From Muricea muricata (lineage: Eukaryota > Cnidaria > Anthozoa > Malacalcyonacea > Plexauridae), in the NCBI GenBank assembly GCA_963855995.1, contig OY979716.1:44847213-44911212 (forward strand): 64,000 nt of DNA, written 5' to 3'. Made by a program: the position numbers and the translations under genes. Of this stretch, positions 21,994-34,068 are shown piece by piece. The notes under the pieces are model-generated. The model was not told where the DNA came from and made no database searches. It saw only the letters and a program-made list of their open reading frames with translations. Numbering within the stretch: position 1 is the stretch's first letter; every line of letters starts with the position of its first letter.

Positions 21994-23637
21994 TTAAAAG
22001 ATGCTTTACCTGTTGTAGCAGTTACTGCACATTTACTTTGCAAAAGATGGTGAATAGCATTTATCAGATAGCTTTTACCTGTGCCAGCTTCACCTATTAT
22101 GACAAGACACAAGGATCCTTTTTCTGGAGACTCATTTTAATATGTGTTCTTATGATATTATATGCAAGTTGTTGCATTCTGCTGAAACTGCTGATTTCTA
22201 CAATGTCATCATAGGCCTGTTGTACAGTAGTAGTTGATTGCTCTTTCACGCACTGTGTACAGTCAGTTGTACAGTAGGAGTTGATTGCTCTTTCATGCAC
22301 ATTTCACCAATTTGTTGATCAGTGTAGCTGGCTCTGTCCTGATGCCAGTAGATTGACTTGATTCTAATCACTCAAAATTCTCAAATGGAGTATGGAGATC
22401 AGATATAATCATCCACTCTTCACGATCAACTGTGTCTTGTTGCAGAAGACAATTCTCAGTTTTGTTCTGACTCTGGATGACAGTTTCAAGTTTATCAAAC
22501 CAGTCTGTGACATTAGCTTGTGCATAGGCTGTTTGTAAAAATTCTTGCCACTGCAAATCCTTCATCACATGGTACTTGGTTACCCCATGCATCATTTTGT
22601 GTATGTTTCCATGGTTTATACCTTGACAGCTGATACTTGCAATATTTAAGAAAATTTTGCCCTTTTGGATTGGACGAATAAGTTGAAAAAATGCAAGGAA
22701 CAACATCATCTGGCAATTTTGCGAGTTTTTCATTATCAATTTTGTATTTAGTAGAAAACTGCACAAAGTTTAGGTTCATTGTCTCAGGCGAGCTATCATA
22801 CTGATGGCGGTTAGCATATACATCTAGAGGTGAATCACTTGTGCAGCTGACATTACCATTATCAAAGGAGTTGTTAGTATGTACTTGACGTGAGCCATTG
22901 AGACTTACAGGAATGACATTGAATGATAAACTGTATAACTTCAATGATAAAAGATGACGCATTGTTTCTTGAACATAATCTTGTTCACCCAGAGTTTTCA
23001 TTACAACTTTCTTAATTGCTTTCTGTGGATCACTGTTGAGTTCAACATTTTGAACAATAGAGTTAAGTGCATGTTTAAGTAATGGTGACCTTGGCTCACC
23101 CTTTGCTGCATACTTTGAGGTATTCAACACAAGCATAATGGTCGATAAGAACTTGAATGTCACAGTTTCCCTCCAGCCTTGTAACTGTTTGTGATTGTTT
23201 AATCTAGAGTCATTTCTCTTAGTGACAATTTTCACTCTATAATGTGGTTCAGTACTCTTAGTGTGAACTTGTTCAAACTCTAACTTTGTCTGTAGAGAGT
23301 GTTCAAAAGGAAAGTTAAATTGAAATTTTGAATTAGAATTAATGAAATTTTTTCTTAAACAATAGTCAGTATTACAGCGGGTGTGACGTTGAACTGTATT
23401 CAAGAGATCAATGAAATCAGAATCAAATTTTGATTTAGGAATATCTTTATATGATCTCTGACATTAATGTAATTGTGGCCTGATTTACAAGTTGTTTTTT
23501 GGTGGGTTTGGATTAACTGTTGATAGCAACCAATCAACATACTGACAAGCAATTTCAGCTGCTTTATTACCAGCTTCAATATCCTGGTTTAGTTCTGCAG
23601 TATCTGTGCCATGTTTTTCTTTGTATTTTTGAGCTAA

Positions 23638-23792
23638 GGGCCTGTTTACACTACACAAATTGTGGGCACGGCACCCTTAAATTTTGGCTCGTGGACCCCT
23701 CTTAAAATATGGCACTCCACGTTTACACGACAATTTTTACGCCAAGCCTGCCGGCAAAAAAAAACAAGCACTCCAAGTTGGCACTCTTGAAT
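23638..23792 (+). repeat. Harbinger-like terminal fragment truncating the Helitron
   Basis: Directly after the last Helitron codons the sequence changes to AAGGGCCTGTTTACACTACA, and a second GTTTACAC block appears near 23722-23735. GGGCCTGTTTACAC is the common start of PIF/Harbinger MITEs. I found no matching inverted end within the next 200 bp, so this is probably one broken end, perhaps cut by the adjacent terminus at 23793. Confidence 0.4.
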
Positions 23793-23990
23793 AAGTATGA
23801 GGTGTGATATTCGCCAAAATTCACTTATTGAATTATGCTATTCAGAATTGCAATTATGCAATGCTTATTGGAAATTAGGGCTATTTTCATTCGGCAAGAA
23901 ATTTCATTCGGCATGAAATTTCATTTGGCATGGCACTTAGAAACCAAAATTTGAACCCCGGAAAAGAGCGCCGTATATGGGCATTCTCAC
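23793..23990 (+). repeat. Solo terminal repeat of a second IS3EU-like family
   Basis: The sequence from TATGAGGTGTGATATTCGCC to about 23990 matches the reverse complement of 37505-37745, with an internal difference in the number of ATTCGGCATGAAATTT-type units. At 37.5 kb the same repeat borders a HECT-type N-terminal coding region exactly as the TIR at 2153 does. Here the arm stands alone, without coding sequence. The TA start fits the IS3EU end. Confidence 0.55.
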
Positions 23991-23999
23991 TAATTAATT

Positions 24000-26900
24000 A
24001 ATTAAATTTCAACAGATTTTCAACAGAATTATTTCTGTATGTTGAATATTGAACGCCCTAGAGCACATCAAAGTTCGATTACCTTTTTTTTTTATACACC
24101 CTGTATTGTGTCGTAAGAAAAAAAATTGCGTGACCCCAGTTGTGATGTATCCTGCATATCCACAAATATCCAAGATAGCAGACAACTAAAGATTTCAAGT
24201 CAAAATATCTCACCAAATAAGGCAGATATAAAAATTCTGTAATAGACTTCTATATATTGTTTTGGAGTCTCTTTCAGATGAGACGATAAAACATTTTGTT
24301 GCCTTTAAGTGAAATTTAAAAGTATATTCAGAAGTAATCTTCCTCCCGATCCTGTAGCAACAAAGTTGTGTATGCAAGCTGGCTTGGTTAAAACACATAT
24401 CTTCATATCTTAGTTTTTAAGATTACATAGTGTAGGAGCTACAACACAGTTAAAATCAACAATGACAATAAAAATCAAATTCCCTTACACATTTCCAGAA
24501 ATAAAAGTAGAAGCGTACAGTGGAGTAGCCAGCCTGAAGATTTAAGTCCTGTGATGCAAATACTTTTATATTCATTGACTGTGAAAAGAGTCAATTCCTA
24601 AGAAACGAATAATGATAACAACTTGAAATTTGCATAGCGGGACTAAATGGTCAGGCTACTGGGAACTGCTATTATAGCAGATGAGTTAGTTAGAGGCTTT
24701 GTAGAAGACTGTATCATACCATCACAGTATCATACTGGAAATTTCTTCTGCAGAGTGTGTTGTGTTAAAAAGATAAATTTCTTAGCTGAAAAGCAAATGT
24801 AAAGTTATACTATAAAGTAACGCCTGGAGATACATCTGCGCACTTTAACACCATATAATGTTGCCATATTTGTAGCTCTCAGAGATCTTACACAGCAAAA
24901 AATCAAAAACTGTTGAAAACAGTATGCAACAATGTTTTTGAGGCAACATTGTCCAATGTTGTCTACAATATTTATTCTTCAACCTTGTTTTGCAGGCTAA
25001 TTCAAGCTCAACAATATTGCTGACAACCAGGAACAGAGATCCTGTTTTCAACAACCTGTTACAACCCATAATTTCTTGCCGTGTAATAGGCCACATCATT
25101 GACCATTTCCAATCTTTTTTTCTTTCGTTATATAATATTGTTAGTATATTGTTAGTTTGGATACTGGATAGCACTATCAACCAGATAAATATTTTAAATC
25201 AACACAAAAATTTTTTGGCAAAAGTAGAAAACTAGCAGCTTAATAAAAAAATCAACTTTACATAGCTTGTAAATACTACTGAATTTAATGATCTTGATTT
25301 GAGTTTTACCATTAACTAAACAATTTCAGAAAGTTTAAAAAACTATCATGTACAAAGTGCCATCTACGTTTAGTAGAACTTCTACCTGGAATGTGCAACC
25401 TACTATAACCCAGATGCACTTGTACTGAAACATTTCTCAATGGTGATATCTTATCATTTGTTAACATTCAAGTGTAAGGTAAAAATGCACTACAGTAGTC
25501 TGCCTAATATGCAATGTTTAGTACTTTTTACTTTACACCTTTAACACAACTCACACTTCACACTATTAAGAGGAGATTTTTTAGAAAGTCGCGTATTTTT
25601 TGCGAAAACCGCTCAAAACTTAGCGACCAAGCCTTCGCGAAAAAATGTTCTGCCGCCATTTTCTGTTTTGAAAGTTTTCCAAAAATATTTGCGAAGAAAA
25701 ACAGAATTTTACTGGATTTTTGATTATGTCATGAGGCAAAACATTGCTAAATATAAAGAAGGATAACGTGGTAAGTGTAATATCGTATTTAATGGACGTT
25801 ATTTGAATTATTATTATGTTAATATGCACACGTATCTGACTCAGGAGTGAGCATATTTTAGCTGCAAAATTATCTGCTATTTTAAATTAATAATAAAACT
25901 GATTGAAAGCCACTGCTTTCGCCCTCTGGATGATGATCAGCTTGTTCACAACTCGTTAATAACATAAGTACATGGAATACGTTAAAGGATTTTGCATTTT
26001 TAAGGAAAATTTGAGCATTTGTAATTTTAAATCCCTTTACTTCAATTTACTGATTTTACAGGCATTCAGTATACAACTTCATGCCATAGGCTATATAATC
26101 TGAAACGCCCTTTTTAGGAATGAAAATAAAATTTTCAGTCATATGTTTACTGTAAAGTTTTGAATTACACCAGCATCGTGGATGCAACAATCTGGTAGGA
26201 AGGTTGCTGAACCAGGACTGGTCATAAAGCAGGGCCTGACAGTCATCTGAGGCAGCATGCGTTATTAGCAAAGACACCAGACAAGCTCAAGGAGCCAAGC
26301 ATGTTCACATCAAAACAAAATTGCCTATATGGTCATAAGGGCCAAATATTTTATTTTTTCTTTAATAATTGCCTGGGGATTAACTCAGACCCCCCCCCCC
26401 CCCAGTAACCTGAAGTAAATCAATTCCTCTACTAGTTAACCATGAAAGTATTTTTTTATAGATCTCTGTGACATTACTATTACAATCTTGAAGATATGAT
26501 TACAGTATCTGAAAACATCAACCTCATTCTGTCAGTGCTGGGTGACAAAAACCTGCACATTGTGGAATATTCTGTCTACTGTATAAAGTTATAAACATTT
26601 TCATTATATTCACACAAGAATAGATTGTAGCATAAATAATAATCTGTGATTTAATAAATATTCATTTTCATCTTTCATTTTTTGTTTTCTTTAATAGCCT
26701 GCAAGAAAAGATCTTAGAAATTCTGATATTTTTGCACATTTATTATGATACACTGTATATGCATGAATTAAATTATGCCTGGCTGGGCAGAATCCCAATA
26801 ATTAGGGTCCACCCACCCATGTGTTTATTTTCATGTGTTTAAAATGTGTTTTTATCATTTAAAATACAATGACCAAATTAATTTGAAAGGAACATGAGTC

Positions 26901-27130
26901 ATGATTGTTGGTGTGGACAGTACCTGTTAATGGTAGCACTCAGACATAATTTGGTTGGTTTTAAAAATCATAAAAAATGGCCTAATCAATGAATAATGGT
27001 TTGAGTTGAAAATACCTTTTCTAGTTCATGCTTAGTTCTAATTCTCTTCCAAGACTGCTGGACTTTATGGCACTTGTAAAATGTCACTGTGAAAGTAATA
27101 ATACAAATTGAATACAATGTAACACAAATG
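24000..27130. other. Long AT-rich region without recognisable genes
   Basis: I find no exon with family resemblance in these 3.1 kb. Notable items are a poly-C run at about 26391-26403 and a block at about 25568-25625 (TTAAGAGGAGA..., then GTCGCG and GCTCAAAAC) that reappears inverted at about 35690-35735. Those two may be ends of one dispersed element. The open frames in the region are short and overlap on both strands. Confidence 0.5.
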
Positions 27131-28092
27131 GTAAATATTACATCATAACAGTAACATGGCTTGCATTTAATGTCAATTTTCTTTTTGGTGTCACTTTCGA
27201 ATGACTTCAAATTTGAATTGGATGTAGTTTGTAAGGTCATTTTGATTTTAAAATGCATTTTAGCATTGAGAAAGACATCCAGGCACAAAAAATAGATAAT
27301 TTATAAAGGAGGGTTATTTGCAAATATTACATCATAACAGTAACATGGCTTGCATCCAATGTCAATTTTCTTTTCGGCGTCCACTTCCGAATGACTTCAA
27401 ATTTGAACTGGATGTGGTTTTTAAAGTCATTTTGATTTTGAAATGCATTTTAGGATTGAGAAAGACATCCAGGCACAAAAAATTGAAATAATGGAAGGTT
27501 ATTTGCAAATATTGCACCATAACAGTAACATGGCTTGCATTCAATGTCAATTTTCTTTTCGGCGTCCACTTCCAAATGACCTCAAATTTGAACTGGATGT
27601 GGTTTTTAAAGTCATTTTGATTTTGAAATGCATTTTAGAATTGAGAAAGACATCCAGGCACAAAAAATTGAAATAATGGAAGGTTATTTGCAAATATTGC
27701 ACCATAACAGTAACATGGCTTGCATTCAATGTCAATTTTCTTTTCGGCGTCCACTTCCAAATGACCTCAAATTTGAACTGGATGTGGTTTTTAAAGTCAT
27801 TTTGATTTCGAAATGCATTTTAGGATTGAGAAAGACATCCAGGCACAAAAAATTGAAATAATGGAAGGTTATTTGCAAATATTGCACCATAACAGTAACA
27901 TGGCTTGCATTCAATGTCAATTTTCTTTTCGGCGTCCACTTCCAAATGTCTTCAAATTTGAATTGGATGTGGTTTTTAAAGTCATTTTGATTTTGAAATG
28001 CATTTTAGGATTGAGAAAGACATCCAGGCACAAAAAATTGAAATAATGGAAGGTTATTTCCAAATATTGCACCATAACAGTAACATGGCTTG
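27131..28092 (+). repeat. 185-bp tandem repeat array, left part
   Basis: About five head-to-tail copies of a 185-bp unit; identical landmarks recur at 27443, 27628 and 27813. Each unit contains AACAGTAACATGGCTTGCAT and the block GAGAAAGACATCCAGGCACA. The central copies are almost identical to each other, whereas the outermost copy (about 27131-27310) is clearly diverged. Because 185 is not a multiple of three, the 77- and 62-codon open frames repeated in each unit are by-products, not genes. The array continues at 34370 on the other side of the inserted Academ element. Confidence 0.9.
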
Positions 28093-28290
28093 TAGTCAGG
28101 GAGCATATGTAATCCCGTGGGCTTTTCTTGAAGAGAACAAACCGCCTATCTAGAAATGTTAAAGAGACCTTTTAGAGAGAACTTTTACTGGATGACATCT
28201 GACACGACAATGTACATTATGTTAATGTATCAGGTCACGTGACCCTTTGAACATGAAAGCGAGGCTCTCCCAATAAAGTGCCAACAGATA
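28093..28290 (+). repeat. Left terminal inverted repeat of the Academ element
   Basis: Two blocks match the right end inverted: the outer about 78 bp (28093-28170, including GTGGGCTTTTCTTGAAGAGA) and the inner about 28180-28285 (including TGTATCAGGTCACGTGACCC and AGCGAGGCTCTCC). A further diverged copy of the GGTCACGTGACnnTTT...GAAGCGAGGCTC motif follows at about 28381-28415, so the subterminal region has a repeated CACGTGAC palindrome that may be a binding site. Confidence 0.8.
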
Positions 28291-28672
28291 TTGCCTATCA
28301 AAGTAAAACCTTGCCAAACTTGCTCAGAATTAATATTGTTGCAGTCTAAGGCGTGTTGATTAACAATATAATACTACATTGGGTCACGTGACATTTTCGC
28401 ATGGAAGCGAGGCTCAACCAAAAATGACCCAAAAGTTGACAAAAGCTCAAATTTATTTTTGTATTTTTCCCCTCATCATTCAAGTATTTAATATGAATAA
28501 AAACAGCTTGTAATGCACACAAATATAAGAATACTATTCAAACAATGTCACTAGTAAGTGTTCAGTGGTTTATAAAACAAATCTTGGTCAGCGGTCTTCT
28601 TCATCACATTGGCCATCCGCCATTTTGAATTGGCAGTCATTATAGTGATGTTAACCGTTTTTGAGATCTTTT

Positions 28673-31600
28673 ATGGCCAATTCAGATGTTTCAACTTCTT
28701 TAGAATCCACAGAAACGAATTTAGATTTCAATTTGTGTATACTTTGCCAGGAAGTAGAGAAAGAACCTCCTGTTGACAAACCATTGATAGATTCGTACAG
28801 AAAGGTATTACATTGATGTTTTTAGTGCTTTCATGATTCTTATTTTTTACTCATTTGGTTATTAGCATATTTGTTCATATCAATATTGTAATAATTTACA
28901 TATTTGCTTCTTTTTTATTTTGTTTTTAAATACATTATAATACCATTTAGTTATCATTATTTTACTCAAACGTCTTGTAAGAGCATTGAGTTCACACAAT
29001 GCTCCTAATACGTTTATTATCATTATTATTAAGGTATTAGATTTTGTCAAAGAATGGGCTAGCTATGGCAATAAGCAGTACTCAGAAGTTTGGACTAAGA
29101 TACAGAATATTTCCACAAAAGATCTTCAAGAGAATAATGCATCTTGACATCGAGTCTGCTATCAGAATGTTGCTAACAAAGGCTTAATCAAGAGAGCTAA
29201 GGAAAGGTACGAAAGAGAATTATCTGGCCCAGATGAATCTAGGCGTAAATCTCAAATTAATGCTGCACAACAGCCCAAGTTAACTCGCTCCCAAACCTCA
29301 CCTTTAAATAAAGAGTTGTGTTTCTTCTGTGATAAACCACCAGCGTATAGGGAAGTGTTGTTTAATGTCAGAACGCTGTCTGCTGGAGAATCACTCCGTA
29401 AAGCCGCCAGTTTACCAGGAAATGAAAAACTGTTGGTTAAGCTTAATTCAGCAATCGCCGCCAACGATGCCCATTCAATTGACATTAAATATCACAAAAA
29501 TTGTTGGTTGAAAGGCGTTAGTAATGCTCTGCGTAAGCCCGCTCTTGCTCCTGATGCTCCTGTTAGAATGGCCAGCGAAATCGCAGCCAAAATAGAATTC
29601 CTCACTGTAGCTGAGATTACTTTAGGTAATGGAAATATAATTCCGATATCCCAGTTACAATCTGCATACGAAGGAATCCTGAGCGCCAGCAACGTTGACG
29701 ATAAAATCATCACACGGAAGGCATTAAAGCAACTGCTTCAAAATGAAATCGCCAACATCGAGTTTCACAGGCCAAAACGAGTAAACGAACCGGAAAGGGT
29801 TAGCGTTAAGACAGGGCGCGATAAGGCAATCCAGAAAGCTGGAGATCAAGATAGTATGAAAGATGACAATATTAAGATTTTATTTCATGCTGCTGCAATC
29901 ATCAGAAAGTCGATTAAAGACTGTAAGAAGTGGGTGTTCACAGGGTCGCTCGATGATTTAACTGACGAGAACATACCCTTGGAACTTTTTAGTTTTTTTA
30001 GATGGGTAATACAGGGCCCATCTGACTTGCTATCGTCAGACGAAAAATCGAATGAGGTACAGAAGCGTGCGATGAGCCTTGCCCAAAGTACCGTGGCCAT
30101 GTGTCTATCAGATCGCCAGGTCAAGCGCAAAAACAAAAAGTCTGAAACAACTAGAATGACATCCGAGATGCCTCAACAACTCGCCATTGGACTAGCCGTC
30201 CATCAAGCCGTTCGAAGCAAAGAGCTCATTAGTTTATTACACGGGTTTGGGATGTCTGTTGATTATAACCGTATTCTGAGAGTAGAATCGCAAATAGAAG
30301 CAAATGTGCTGAAACAAGTGGAAGAAAATGATGGTGTCTATCTACCCCCGGATATTGTAAAGGGACGACATGTTTTCTTTGCGATCGATAACGTTGACTT
30401 TTCTGAGGACACCCCTGATGGCAAGCGAACATTCCACGGTACTGCAATGGCCGTTTATCAACGCTCCGAGGACCAGGACCCATCAATTGATGTCAGTGTC
30501 GATCCAACTATTCAAGCTCGTTCAATAAAAGATCTTCCAGACTCCCTTACCAGCCTCATGGAATGTCCTGCTCCTACCTCAAAGCCCAAATGTCTAGTTA
30601 ATGCCAACTTCAGTCTTGCTGTGAAAGAGCTCCCAGTCGAGATAAGGAGACAAGATGCGGCATGGCTCATTGGGAGAAATTCAACAAGAAACCAGGCTGA
30701 AGACCCCCAAGCTGTCGAGGCAACTGATCAGCCGAATACACAACCAACAAAGATAACCAGCATTCCAGTTTGGTCAGCTTATAACTCACTGGTCTCTGAT
30801 CCAATGCCTACAACACGAGTAGGAACACCACCTCTTGTTGCTGCGCCAGCCCACGAGTGGTCAACACTGCTAACAGTACTCATGCAAGCACAAGCTATTA
30901 GCGTCAAAGTAGTCGGTCCCGCAAGGAAGACAGTGATCTCGCTCGATTTGGGGCTCTACCAACCCGCAAAGAAACTCCAAATGGCACGTCAGGATCTCCA
31001 AAACCTAATCCTAAGGCCAGGAGAGCTCCATATTGTAATGGCTGTACTAAGATCAATAGGCGCTTACATGGATAGCAGCGGAATTGATACATGTTGGACT
31101 GAATCAGAGCTATATGGTCCTTCCACAGTTAAACAGATACTTGGTGGAAATCACGTGAAAAGAGCACAGACAGCCCATCTGATCACCCTGCAAGCGCTCT
31201 TCAGATTGTATCAAGAAGCGTTCATAGAAGATTACCCAAACTCACTCCCAAACCTTACTGGGTGCATTACACAGTTAAATGATGCATGTGCCAATAATGA
31301 GACTGAGGCGGTGAAAGAAGCGCATGGCAGGCTAGTAGAAACCATTGAGTCAGAGGAGGTTCTGAAGAAGATGGACGCGTACGACAGAGAAAAAGAGAAG
31401 AAGAGTCCATTGTTTAAAGTTGTGCGACAGTACATGAATATGGTGCTGGAAATGATGACCTTTATTCGAGCTGTCAGAAATGGAAACTGGACACTTCATC
31501 TAGAAGCTCTCGAAGTCCTGACCAAATACTTCTTTGCACACGATATGATCAATTATTCAAGGATGATCCCTGTTTATTTAGCAGAAATGCAGTTGCTGAA

Positions 31601-34068
31601 GGAATCTGATCCAGACATCTACCAAGAGTTTAAGCGAGGGAACTGGGTAGTAAATAAGAATCCGCGTGTACCATTTTGCTCACTAGGAGCCGACAATGCG
31701 CTTGAGCATGTCAATCGATCAATGAAAGTGTCAGGAGGACTTATTGGAATTACACTAAACACCAATGCCCGCTCTAAGTACTTCCTCATCGCACCGGAGC
31801 TTGCACGACTGGCAGAGAAAGCCAAAGAAATGTCTGGCACGTCAGCTGGTAAGAGGGCGAAGCAACACCACGACTTAAGTACCGCTGTAAGAACGCGCCA
31901 AGAAAAGAACATCGAGCAGTTGGTTACCAGCTTCAGCAACTTCACAAATCCCTTCCTCGATGAGAGCGGTGACCTCTTCAATATTGCAACCAAAGTTGTA
32001 ATGCCCCAGAAGGTGAAAGAAGACATGTGTCAACAAAGTGCTATAGGGAGTCAAATGCTGAGCCGTTTTGTAGATGAAAGGATAACCACAGACAGAATTA
32101 GCGTTTGGCATCCAGTAAAGAAACGAAAGCTGAACACCTGGAAAAGTGCTGCAAAAACCATTCGAGTCAAGGCCAACGATAAAGTCATTGAGCTAAAAGA
32201 AGATCGGTCTTTGTTTGCACGCATGTCATTGGTTGCAAAATCTCGTCCAGAAATCAACATTAAAGAAGCCGTGGGTGAATTTGAGTTCAACGTTGTCCCC
32301 AAGTCAATGTTTGCAGCTGATGGTTCCATCTTGCACTGTTCCTGTAAGAGCGCCTTAATGGGTATTCTTGAAAAGTTGAAGGATCACCAAGCGCACGAGA
32401 TCCCTCCTTTACTAGAACCAACGACAGCGCCAAAGAAAGTATCCCTCGTTGATGCGATGGCAGAAGTGCAGGCTTTGGACAAACCGTCTTGGGTCAAGAA
32501 TTGTGTTCATCTGGCCCAACACTTCACAGCACGCGTCTTTGCTAAATATGGTGAAAGTGACGAAGTGCGACTAATATTTGACAGGTAAGTTTACCATATT
32601 TTCTTATCGTAATTTATCAAATTGCTGACGTTACCTTTCCTTAGACTTTCAATAATAAGAGCAATGGCAGATAGCAATCTGCATTTAAAATTTCAGGTAT
32701 GACATGCCAATTTCTTTGAAGACAGCAACAAGAGTTTCAAGACAAGGTAAAGAGGCGCCAATCTACTACAAGATCACTGACGTAACCCTTATTGCAAAAA
32801 CCCCAATGAAGAGACTTCTGTCCCATGTCAAGACGAAGTCAGAGCTGACTCAGTATCTAGCCAGAAAAGTGTTGCAGATTGGGCGCGAGAACGGGAAGCA
32901 TGTGGTAGTTGCATGGGGCAGTCACTGCGAGGCAACTCATCGAAGTATGATCCACCTTGAAAGCACACAAGAAGAGGCTGACACGAAGCTGTTGTTACAT
33001 GCAGTTGATGCGACATCCTCAGGAGCCACCTGCATAGAAATAGTATCACCTGACACCGACGTCTTTGTCTTGGCTCTACGACGATACCCGCAGCTGTGTC
33101 AAGACACAGCATTTGTAACTGGCAAAGGAGAGCGTTCTCGAAAGATTAAGCTTGGTCCGATTGTGAATGCCCTTGGTCCTGCTAGAACGGCGGCCCTCCC
33201 TGGATTCCACGCATGGAGTGGAGCTGATGTTACTGGAAGTTTTGCAGGTAAATGATTTGAAAAGAAATCGAGAAACATAGTCTAAGGTAACAAAAAAGTG
33301 CAATAATACAAATACATTTATTTTTACTTTTTTTTAAGGCAAATCCAAAGTCTTATGTTGGAAAGCCTTCATAAATGCCGATGAAGACAGTATAAGCGCA
33401 CTCCGAGACCTAGGAACCACTGCTGAGCCAAAGGAAAGCACATTTGATGGGATTGAAAAGCTTGTTTGTGGGCTATACCATCCAAACACCAAGATCACAA
33501 AGGTGAAAGAACTGAGATGGCTCTTGTTCCGCAAGAAGCAAGCCCAATCGGAAAGACTGCCGCCCACCCTTGCAGCTCTCAAAGAAGCGGTAAAGAGAGC
33601 ACATTACCAGTGCTTGGTTTGGAGCAATGACATTGTTGTTAGGCCAGAATTACCATCCCCGTCGAGATATGGATGGAAAATGGAAAACGGTACATATTAA
33701 TGTGTTTTGCATTTTTATCGCGATATATTTAGCCATGTCCAAAAATAACTTTATGGTAAAGTGTTCAATATGAATATTTTGCTTTCCGAACAGATGAATG
33801 GGTGCCAATTATGACAACACTACAACCAGCGCCAGATGCCATTCTTCACCTTGTGAAATGCGGTTGCTCCAAGGAAAGGTGCTCAACAAACCGATGTCAA
33901 TGTCGCAAGGCAAAACTTCCATGCACCGATCTTTGCAGTTGCATTGACAACGAGGAAGACGAGCCCTGTAATAATGCCAGTGATGTGGAGGAATCGGATG
34001 ATGATGGCGATGAATGGCACTTTATTAGGAGAGCCTCGCTTTCGTGTTCAAAGGGTCACGTGACCTGA
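28673..34068 (+). pseudogene. Academ transposase with XPG/PIN-like nuclease region and CXC (Cys8) finger
   Basis: Exons by splice sites: 28673-28804 (MANSDVSTSLESTETNLDFN, CILCQ), 29034-32584, 32697-33247, 33339-33689, 33794-34068. Together they encode about 1,500 residues. The N-terminal region has Cys/His pairs (CILC; CFFC...HKNCW). A conserved acidic core reads VFFAIDNVDFSEDTPDGKRT. Later come YSRMIPVYLAEMQLL and LGADNALEHVNRSMKVSGG, where D and E may complete a DDE site (inference). Exon 3 has STQEEADTKLLLHA and VSPDTDVFVLAL, then GADVTGSFAGKSK across the exon 3/4 junction, an XPG/FEN-like arrangement. The C-terminal CXC finger has eight cysteines (CGCSKERCSTNRCQC, then CTDLCSC). Exon 2 has TGA at about 29146 where Trp is expected before HRVCY; otherwise open. 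Codons up to the stop lie inside the right TIR. Confidence 0.8.

Larger units (their letters stand above)
13959..23637 (-). mobile_element. 5'-truncated Helitron (Rep/helicase + RPA) with three nested insertions
   Basis: On the minus strand a Rep-helicase gene (23637-16620) is followed by an RPA-like gene (16075-13959), the standard gene order of many animal Helitrons. The Helitron start is lost: coding similarity begins abruptly at about 23637, where a GGGCCTGTTTACAC block typical of Harbinger ends starts. The body is interrupted by a TTAA-target element (20330-21993), a hAT element (16775-19447) and a Penelope-like palindrome (14735-15809). Removing them rejoins collinear coding sequence each time. 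I could not identify either Helitron terminus. Helitrons are rolling-circle transposons; this copy is inactive. Confidence 0.75.
16620..23637 (-). pseudogene. Helitron Rep-helicase (PIF1-type) gene, fragmented
   Basis: In minus-strand order: 23637-23480 encodes YVDWLLSTVNPNPPKNN; 23403-22513 encodes VQRHTRCNTDYCLRKNF, then LQGWRETVTFKF...NTSKYAAKGEPRSPLL, which corresponds to the end of the Helitron Rep region, and ETMRHLLSLKLYSLSFNVIP...SLNGSRQV. A helicase start with Walker A GEAGTGKSYLINAI lies near 22090-22050, then TATTGKASF; the frame resumes beyond the TTAA element with IRGVTIHSLLKLPIG and the Walker B-like YIIVDEYSMPGQ (20200s), then TGDPGQLPPVGDKPL (about 20090-20050). After the hAT insertion comes RQQLPLRLAYALTIHKSQGL (about 16730-16670), the final PIF1/SF1 motif. 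Several in-frame stops and a short duplication (about 22200-22295) show decay. The two-tyrosine catalytic region of Rep is damaged or absent. Confidence 0.75.

Noticed and set aside
26391-26403. Poly-C run as a functional G-quadruplex or hybrid site
   Set aside because: It is an isolated homopolymer without neighbouring G-tract spacing; similar runs occur at 6464 and 60285, and length may be unreliable in a draft assembly.
27443-28046. Repeated 77-codon open frames in the tandem array
   Set aside because: They recur every 185 bp because the unit is repeated; opposite-strand frames of 62 codons recur as well and the unit length is not a multiple of three. They are by-products of the repeat.
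33794-34068. A host tesmin/LIN54-type CXC transcription factor
   Set aside because: Only one CXC unit is present and it is spliced to an Academ-type protein inside a transposon with a 3-bp TSD.
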